DNA from: PVC group bacterium | GTDB taxonomy: Bacteria; Verrucomicrobiota; Kiritimatiellia; SS1-B-03-39; UBA6053 | Length of the DNA stretch: 5,988 nt | Assembly (NCBI GenBank): GCA_003565815.1 | Contig: PXAS01000374.1 | Coordinates: 1 to 5,988 of the forward strand | Reading direction: 5' to 3' | In this document: piece by piece, positions 1-5,064 of the stretch | How positions within the stretch are numbered: the stretch's first letter is position 1 | How the letters are laid out: every line of letters starts with the position of its first letter | Position numbers and translations under genes: made by a program | The notes under the pieces: generated by a model | Databases searched by the model: none | Seen by the model: only the letters and a program-made list of their open reading frames with translations | Told to the model about the DNA's origin: nothing

Positions 1-1302
1 CCGGATAAAGAGTATACCGCGGGAGAACTCTTGCGGTTTCGAAGCACCTATCGGAAAACCCACGCCGCACTCGCCCGGGAACGCGTGGCCGTCCTTTGCG
101 ACTCCAATCTGCACCTCGCTTTGGCACTGCTTGCACTGGATGGATTCGCCGCATCCATCCTGCTGCTTCCCTCCGAACAGGATGACGCCTCACTTTTGGA
201 ATTGTATCATCGCGGCAACTGCACCCAACTTCTGGCGGACCGCCCTCTTGGTGAAATCTTTCACCTGCCAGCCTCGACCTTATTGGGGGTGCCGGACAAA
301 AGAGATTGTTCTGAAGAAACAAGACCTTCCTTGGACACACTCTGGATTATCCCCACCTCCGGAACCACCGGTACGCCAAAGTTGGTGGCCCACCGTCTCG
401 CGGACCTGACTCAAAAAACCAAAACCAACAAAAGCAAAGGGAAAGCGGTCCATTGGGGATTGCTTTATTCGCTTCAGCGATTCGCCGGCCTCCAGGTTTA
501 TCTGCAAGCATTTTTAGGCGGCTCCCAACTGCTGCTGCCCGACCTCAACAAGCCCTTTGAACGTTCACTGGAATTTCTAAAGGCCACATCCTGCAACGCC
601 CTTTCCGCCACCCCCACGCTTTGGCGAAAATGCCTCATGGTGCCCGGATTTCCTGAACTTCCCCTCAAATGGATCACCCTCGGGGGAGAGATCGCCGACC
701 AGCAGATCCTCACCGCACTGCGAAACGCGTTTCCGAATGCCAAAATCACCCATGTCTACGCCTCCACCGAGGCCGGGGTTGGATTCTCCGTGAAAGACGG
801 GCGCGAAGGCTTCCCCATTAAATACGTCCGGGAGGGTTGCGATGGCGTTAAACTGCGCGTGGATGGCGAAGGCAGACTTTGGATACGAAAAGAAAACGCC
901 TCCCAGGTCTATCTTGGTAGCGAAACCCTCCAAAACGACGAAGGATGGATGGACACCGGCGACTTGGTGGAACAAAGCCCGGACCAAACGCGATACCTCT
1001 TTCTCGGACGGGCGAACGGCTGCATCAACGTCGGCGGATCGAAAGTCTATCCCGAAAAAGTCGAAAAACGGATCCGCGCCGTGCCCGGTGTCCGCTTTGT
1101 GAAAGTCAGTGGACGCAAAAGCCCCTTCATGGGACAACTGGTGGAGGCCGGGATTCTGCTCGAGGATAACGCCTGCGAAGAGGACGTGAAACACGCCATC
1201 ACCGAAATGTGCGCCCAAACGCTGGAACGACATGAGAGGCCCGCGTTGATAAAAATCTTACAACAAATTGACACTACCCCCACTGGCAAGCTAAACCGAT
1301 GA
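1..1302 (+). CDS. AMP-dependent acyl/aryl-activating ligase (ANL superfamily), 5' partial
   Basis: Predicted to activate a carboxylic acid as acyl-AMP and pass it to a thiol (CoA or a carrier protein). The frame is open from base 1, and its first residues (YTAGELL) match the TYxELL segment near the start of ANL enzymes, so the true start lies upstream and the TTG at 31 is not needed. Counting from base 1 there are 433 residues. Motifs seen in order: P-loop TSGTTGTPK (119-127), YASTE (253-257, the YGxTE motif), DTGD (318-321), hinge and C-terminal domain entry GRANGCINVGG (336-346), and the C-terminal catalytic Lys in PTGK (K430), so the 3' end is complete. The hinge Asp usual in GRxD is Asn339. 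Its stop overlaps the next start by 4 nt (ATGA). It resembles the compact ligases of polysaccharide loci that sit beside a reductase and often a carrier protein. The substrate is not readable from sequence. Confidence 0.88.
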   Translation, partial: PDKEYTAGELLRFRSTYRKTHAALARERVAVLCDSNLHLALALLALDGFAASILLLPSEQDDASLLELYHRGNCTQLLADRPLGEIFHLPASTLLGVPDKRDCSEETRPSLDTLWIIPTSGTTGTPKLVAHRLADLTQKTKTNKSKGKAVHWGLLYSLQRFAGLQVYLQAFLGGSQLLLPDLNKPFERSLEFLKATSCNALSATPTLWRKCLMVPGFPELPLKWITLGGEIADQQILTALRNAFPNAKITHVYASTEAGVGFSVKDGREGFPIKYVREGCDGVKLRVDGEGRLWIRKENASQVYLGSETLQNDEGWMDTGDLVEQSPDQTRYLFLGRANGCINVGGSKVYPEKVEKRIRAVPGVRFVKVSGRKSPFMGQLVEAGILLEDNACEEDVKHAITEMCAQTLERHERPALIKILQQIDTTPTGKLNR

Positions 1303-2048
1303 CCATGTTAAATTCCAATCGAACCGTGCTGGTCACCGGGATCACCCGCGGTCTCGGACTCCAAATCGCAAAATCGCTTTTAAACGAAGGCTACCAGGTG
1401 GTGGGTACCGGCCGCAAACCCAGTGATGAACTGACAAAGCTTCTGGAAACAAGCAACCGGGAAACAAAAAGACTTACGTTCAAAACCCTAGATCTGGCCA
1501 ATTTTGCAGCCATCCATCCTCTCGTACTCGAAATCAAAAAACAACACGGCCCCCTCTGGGGACTGGTCAACAACGCCGCCACCGCCCATGACGGCGTGCT
1601 CGCCACCCTGCACCAACGGGATATCGAGGAAACCATCGCCGTGAATGTGACCGGAACCATCCTGCTGACGAAATCCGTCCTGCGGACCATGCTGGGTGCT
1701 TCGGGTGGGCGCATCCTCAATATCTCCTCCATCGTGGCCCACACCGGATACAATGGACTTTCCGTCTATGCCGCCAGCAAAAGTGCCATGATCGGCTTTA
1801 CCCGCTCTCTTGCTCGCGAGGTCGGTAAACAGGGGATCACCGTAAATGCCATCGCCCCCGGGTACATGGAAACCGATATGTCCGCCGGACTCAATCAAGA
1901 GCAACTCAACTCCATTCGCAGACGTTCTCCCATCGGTCGCCTGGCCACCCCGGCGGATGTCGCGTCTTCCGTGATCTTTCTTCTCTCTGATGCCGCCGAA
2001 GGAATCACGGGAACTACTGTGACGGTGGATGCCGGAACTACGGCCTAA
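1299..2048 (+). CDS. Short-chain dehydrogenase/reductase, FabG-like (3-oxoacyl reductase type)
   Basis: A 249-residue classical SDR, the normal length for the family. The cofactor motif TGITRGLG (TGxxxGxG) is at 13-20. Arg39 after the second strand suggests NADP(H). NNAA at 91-94 is a variant of NNAG. The catalytic tetrad is N116, S144, Y157 and K161, with the Ser-Tyr spacing of 13 seen in FabG. The PGYMETDM loop and a VDAG-type C-terminus follow. FabG enzymes reduce 3-oxoacyl-ACP to (R)-3-hydroxyacyl-ACP, but SDRs of this type also act on sugars and other ketones, so the substrate is inferred. The ATG at 1299 overlaps the ligase stop (ATGA). A second in-frame ATG lies at 1305, and neither has a clear Shine-Dalgarno, which suggests translational coupling. 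Pairing with the ligase points to an acyl-group supply step rather than housekeeping fatty acid synthesis. Confidence 0.9.
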   Translation: MTMLNSNRTVLVTGITRGLGLQIAKSLLNEGYQVVGTGRKPSDELTKLLETSNRETKRLTFKTLDLANFAAIHPLVLEIKKQHGPLWGLVNNAATAHDGVLATLHQRDIEETIAVNVTGTILLTKSVLRTMLGASGGRILNISSIVAHTGYNGLSVYAASKSAMIGFTRSLAREVGKQGITVNAIAPGYMETDMSAGLNQEQLNSIRRRSPIGRLATPADVASSVIFLLSDAAEGITGTTVTVDAGTTA

Positions 2049-2063
2049 ATTTGGAAAATTAAC

Positions 2064-2957
2064 ATGACGAACCAAATAAAAAACACTCTGTTTGTTTTTG
2101 GAACCGGTAATGGTGGAAACAACTGTTTTCAACATTTCAAAAACACCTGTGAAGTTCTGGGCTTTCTGGACAACGACCCTAAAAAACAAGGATCTTTGTT
2201 CAACGGATTGCCTGTTTACGCACCATCCGAACTAAGTAACCATCCAAATACAGACGTGGCCATTGGGAGCATGTACGTGGAAAGCATCCGGGGGCAATTG
2301 GTGAATGAGTTGAAGATCAATCCGGAACGAATACATATCCCTTCGAAAAGAATCTTAAAGGGACAGGGGGCCTATCCGTTTGAGTGCCCGGCGACATACA
2401 ACTTTGCACTTAACTTATTGCTGGAAATTTGCGAACTTTTTGAAAACAAAAAACTTCCCTATTTTATCGACCACGGAACCCTGCTGGGACTTGTGCGGGA
2501 TAATGGTCTCATCCCTTGGGATGACGACATCGACCTTACGACACCTCCAGAATACTTGCCCTCTTGTGTAAAAGCACTTGATGAATGGCTCCTGGCCAAG
2601 CCCGTTCTCAAAGATTATTTACTTGAAAAAAAAATGTCGGCCAATGAAAAAGGGGAACCTGTCAGCTACTCCATTGCTTGTGAAAGTTTGCTGCACAATC
2701 ATGAGTTTGACATCTGTCTAAAAAGTTTTCGTATCCAGGACGACAAAGCGATTCAACAACTCACGGTTTCCGACAAAATCTATTTTGAAAAAAACGACAC
2801 TTTCTTGTTTCAGGGGCTCCTCCTGTCCGTACCCCACCGCTATTCTGATTACCTGACAGATCATTACGGCGACTGGAAAACCCCAAAAAAAGAAATGCGG
2901 TTTGGGGATTGCGCGAACTACATTGATCAAACCATCTCAACGAAAGAAAACCAATGA
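2064..2957 (+). CDS. LicD-family phosphotransferase with Rossmann-like N-terminal domain (copy 1)
   Basis: A 297-residue, two-domain protein. Residues about 6-95 form a Rossmann-like domain: a strand with a Gly-rich turn (FGTGNGG, 12-18), then GFLDNDP (33-39) and NGLPVY (47-52), as in the small nucleotide-binding-like domains attached to several glycan enzymes. Residues about 105-276 are a LicD domain (nucleotidyltransferase fold): DHGTLLGLVR (136-145), the acidic metal-site motif PWDDDIDL (151-158), and the C-terminal family signature YGDWKTPKK (268-276). LicD proteins transfer phosphocholine from CDP-choline to glycans; the related fukutin enzymes transfer ribitol-phosphate from CDP-ribitol. 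No signal peptide or membrane segment is seen, so it is probably cytoplasmic. It starts 15 nt after the reductase stop with only a weak GGA upstream, and overlaps copy 2 by 4 nt. The nearby TagD-like gene suggests a CDP-alcohol donor. Donor and acceptor are inferred. Confidence 0.87.
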   Translation: MTNQIKNTLFVFGTGNGGNNCFQHFKNTCEVLGFLDNDPKKQGSLFNGLPVYAPSELSNHPNTDVAIGSMYVESIRGQLVNELKINPERIHIPSKRILKGQGAYPFECPATYNFALNLLLEICELFENKKLPYFIDHGTLLGLVRDNGLIPWDDDIDLTTPPEYLPSCVKALDEWLLAKPVLKDYLLEKKMSANEKGEPVSYSIACESLLHNHEFDICLKSFRIQDDKAIQQLTVSDKIYFEKNDTFLFQGLLLSVPHRYSDYLTDHYGDWKTPKKEMRFGDCANYIDQTISTKENQ

Positions 2958-3841
2958 AAAATAACGCCATTCTTTTTGGTTCCGGATCAGGAGCCGTGAC
3001 GCTGTTGCAGAACCTGGAAGAAGATTATTTAATCTCCGCCGTTACAGACAACAACCCCGACAAAGAAGGCAAAGAGTTCAACGGCATGAGGATAGAATTG
3101 CCCGAGAACGTTGATTTCAAATCCCATGACCTGGTGATTGTCGGCAGCACATACACGGAGGAAATTTTCGCCCAGCTCGTCAACGATCTGGGTGTCAGCC
3201 CGGAAAAAATCTACTTGCCACCCAAATCATTCTTCAAAAAAAACCCAAAGCCATTCATGGACGAGGCGACACGCGGTTTCGCGGAGTCGATGCTCGTGGC
3301 GATCTGCCAAGCCTTCAACGAAAACGGGACCGGATATTTTGCGGACCACGGCACACTGCTGGGTTTGGTGCGCGACAAATGCATCATGCCCTGGGATGAC
3401 GATATCGACTTCACGGTCGTGAACGGTGACATGCGGGCCTCCTTGAATGTGTTCCAGAACGTGCTGGAAAACCTCCCTCTGCTGAAAACCTCCGATTGGG
3501 ATGTATCAGAATTCAAGGATACTTCGGGCCGTCTGAAAAAATACAAAATCCGGAACGTGCATTCCCCTGAGGGATTCAACATGTTTTCAACCACCGTCAA
3601 AACCTTTGAAATTGTCGGGGAGAAGGCCGTGCAGCAATTCACGGAGGCTCCACTGCGCCATTTCTCCCGTCACGACACACTTGTTTTTAATTCCACATCA
3701 ATCCGAATCCCGTATCATACAGAAGAATACCTTACACATCACTATGGTGACTGGAAAACACCGAATAAAAACATCAACTATTTTGATGTTAAAAACCGAA
3801 TCGAAACACAAGAGCAAACCACGTACACGAGGGAGAACTAA
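2954..3841 (+). CDS. LicD-family phosphotransferase with Rossmann-like N-terminal domain (copy 2)
   Basis: A 295-residue paralogue of the preceding gene with the same architecture. The N-terminal Rossmann-like domain shows FGSGSGA (8-14), TDNNPDKEG (31-39) and NGMRIELP (43-50). The LicD domain shows DHGTLLGLVRD (131-141), PWDDDID (146-152, with the metal-binding acidic cluster) and YGDWKTPNK (264-272). The two copies match best at the Gly-rich turn, the D-N-x-P segment, the QLVN helix region and the catalytic motifs. They differ clearly between the DDDID motif and the C-terminal signature, where acceptor specificity may lie (inference). The ATG overlaps the copy 1 stop (ATGA) without a strong Shine-Dalgarno, so translation is probably coupled. 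All active-site motifs are intact in both copies, so neither looks like a decaying duplicate. It is followed after 1 nt by the cytidylyltransferase start. Confidence 0.87.
   Translation: MKNNAILFGSGSGAVTLLQNLEEDYLISAVTDNNPDKEGKEFNGMRIELPENVDFKSHDLVIVGSTYTEEIFAQLVNDLGVSPEKIYLPPKSFFKKNPKPFMDEATRGFAESMLVAICQAFNENGTGYFADHGTLLGLVRDKCIMPWDDDIDFTVVNGDMRASLNVFQNVLENLPLLKTSDWDVSEFKDTSGRLKKYKIRNVHSPEGFNMFSTTVKTFEIVGEKAVQQFTEAPLRHFSRHDTLVFNSTSIRIPYHTEEYLTHHYGDWKTPNKNINYFDVKNRIETQEQTTYTREN
3829..3835 (+). promoter_or_regulatory. Ribosome binding site of the cytidylyltransferase gene
   Basis: GAGGGAG lies 7 nt upstream of the ATG at 3843, inside the last codons of LicD copy 2. It is the clearest Shine-Dalgarno in the window and fixes the start of the cytidylyltransferase, although the frame stays open far upstream. 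Confidence 0.7.
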
Positions 3842-3842
3842 A

Positions 3843-4259
3843 ATGATTATTGGATACACCACTGGTGTTTTTGACCTTTTCCATGTGGGACACATCCGAA
3901 TCCTGAAAAAAGCCAAGTCCCTTTGCGACAGGCTCATAGTTGGGGTCTCAACCGACGCCCTGGTTCAGGAAGCCAAAAACAAAATGCCCATCATCCCTTT
4001 CGAGGAACGAATGGAAACGGTTCTGGCCTGCAAATACGCCGATCTGGTTGTCCCTCAGACGTCCTATGACAAGATGGAGGCCTGGAAACATTACAAATTC
4101 AATCTCATGTTTGTGGGAGATGACTGGCAAGGAACAGACAAATGGAACAAACTGGAGGAAGACTTCCAGAAAGTTGGGGTTCAAATCATTTATTTCCCAT
4201 ACACCAGTTCCACTTCCAGCACAATTATCACCGAAAAGCTCAGGCAGATTGAGGAGTAG
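3843..4259 (+). CDS. TagD-like cytidylyltransferase (glycerol-3-phosphate or related phospho-alcohol)
   Basis: A 138-residue HxGH-family nucleotidyltransferase, close to the roughly 130-residue TagD/TarD enzymes that make CDP-glycerol from CTP and glycerol-3-phosphate. Visible: TTGVFDLFHVGH (7-17) with catalytic H14 and H17, IVGVSTD (32-38), two lysines (K45, K47), the FEER segment with R56, VGDDW (91-95), and a C-terminal TSSTSST stretch (121-127). That last stretch stands where TagD has RTEGISTT and lacks its Arg, so the substrate may differ. CDP-ethanolamine, CDP-ribitol-type or other CDP-alcohols are possible. It is not LicC-like, since LicC has a different (MobA-type) fold. The open frame extends upstream to 3606, but that part only overlaps LicD copy 2; the HxGH domain begins right at the 3843 ATG, which has a good ribosome binding site. 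Following two LicD genes, it most likely makes their CDP donor (inference). Confidence 0.85.
   Translation: MIIGYTTGVFDLFHVGHIRILKKAKSLCDRLIVGVSTDALVQEAKNKMPIIPFEERMETVLACKYADLVVPQTSYDKMEAWKHYKFNLMFVGDDWQGTDKWNKLEEDFQKVGVQIIYFPYTSSTSSTIITEKLRQIEE
4251..4256 (+). promoter_or_regulatory. Ribosome binding site of the FkbM methyltransferase gene
   Basis: GAGGAG sits 4 nt before the ATG at 4261, within the last two sense codons of the cytidylyltransferase. The spacing is slightly short. It supports 4261 over the in-frame ATG at 4288, which has no comparable site. Confidence 0.5.
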
Positions 4260-4260
4260 T

Positions 4261-5064
4261 ATGAAACAACAGCGCACATTGAAACGCATGGCAAATGTAT
4301 ATTCAAAAAAACCATACTTAGTTGTTGATGCCTTTCGCTCATTAATTCTGTCATTATTTTACTACAAGACGTTCAGATCGTCTCCTATTACCTATATTGA
4401 TATTGGTGCCAGAGGAGGGGCGCCTCTGAAATGGCGAATTCTTGAAAAAATTGGTTTGGCAACAATATATCTTGTGGAAGCAGACGAAGAAGAGTCGATA
4501 AAATTAGGGAAAAGATTTCCAAAGTCAATTTTACTTAATAACGCCCTGAGCGATAAAACAGGAACGCATATTCTATATATAACAAGAAAATCATATTTAA
4601 GCTCATTATTGGAGCCTCTGTCAGACTCCAGTCTTCCCGAAAAAACCGCCAAAACTCTTGAAATAATTAAGGAAATTCCGATTGTCGCCACTCGTTTCGA
4701 TGAGACATGGGATGCTAACGAACCTCCGCCAAATTTTGCGAAAATTGATGTGCAAGGATTTGAGCTGAACATATTGAAGGGTATGGGAGATTTTCTGGAA
4801 CACATTTGGGGGGTAGAACTTGAAATACGACTGGAACGACATTACAAAAAACTGCCAATGGCCGAGGATGTATACGAATTTATGAGGCATAACGGCTTTG
4901 TTCCAGTCAAGTTACATCCAAATGGATTTAAAGATTCTGAACGCATGGTCGTGTTTAATGCATTTTTTATAAACACAAAATATTCTAAAGAACCTAAAAT
5001 TTCTTTTTGGAGAAAACTCAACAAAATAAGCAATCCAAAACGCTTAAAAAAATGGAATTATTAA
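4261..5064 (+). CDS. FkbM family SAM-dependent methyltransferase
   Basis: A 267-residue predicted O-methyltransferase. SAM-binding motif I is YIDIGARGG (45-53); the acidic end of the second strand is LVEADEEE (71-78); NNALSDKTG (93-101) follows; the FkbM hallmark KIDVQGFELNILKG is at 161-174; VELEIR is at 185-190. FkbM enzymes methylate hydroxyls of sugars and polyketides, so methylation of the glycan is the likely role, with the acceptor unknown. The first 40 residues contain a hydrophobic stretch (YLVVDAFRSLILSLFYY, 19-35), and the tail (about 247-267) is rich in Lys/Arg. Both could favour membrane contact, but no firm membrane segment is claimed. The frame is open upstream to 3940, but that portion overlaps the cytidylyltransferase in another frame and is not coding. 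The gene is markedly AT-rich (about 30-32% G+C over 4501-4620), unlike the genes at the window's ends, which suggests separate acquisition. Confidence 0.86.
   Translation: MKQQRTLKRMANVYSKKPYLVVDAFRSLILSLFYYKTFRSSPITYIDIGARGGAPLKWRILEKIGLATIYLVEADEEESIKLGKRFPKSILLNNALSDKTGTHILYITRKSYLSSLLEPLSDSSLPEKTAKTLEIIKEIPIVATRFDETWDANEPPPNFAKIDVQGFELNILKGMGDFLEHIWGVELEIRLERHYKKLPMAEDVYEFMRHNGFVPVKLHPNGFKDSERMVVFNAFFINTKYSKEPKISFWRKLNKISNPKRLKKWNY

Noticed and set aside
31..33. TTG as the start of the AMP ligase
   Set aside because: The frame stays open to base 1 and the residues before the TTG (YTAGEL) match the conserved ligase N-terminal region, so the gene begins outside the window.
577..1233. Long open frame on the - strand (218 codons) inside the AMP ligase
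   Set aside because: It lies wholly antisense to a gene with all ANL motifs, has no recognisable domain, and is a by-product of the codon use of the real gene.
1488..2189. Long open frame on the - strand (233 codons) across the reductase
   Set aside because: It is antisense to a complete SDR with an intact catalytic tetrad and runs into the LicD gene; the translation shows no family motif.
3606..3842. N-terminal extension of the cytidylyltransferase
   Set aside because: It overlaps LicD copy 2 coding sequence, shows no domain, and the nucleotidyltransferase fold begins exactly at the ATG at 3843, which has a good ribosome binding site.
2064..4259. A phosphocholine (lic) pathway as in Haemophilus or pneumococcus
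   Set aside because: There is no choline kinase or choline transporter, and the cytidylyltransferase is of the HxGH type rather than LicC type. Phosphocholine is therefore not the favoured donor group, although genes outside the window could change this.
3940..4260. N-terminal extension of the FkbM methyltransferase
   Set aside because: It is an out-of-frame reading of the cytidylyltransferase; the real start at 4261 follows GAGGAG.
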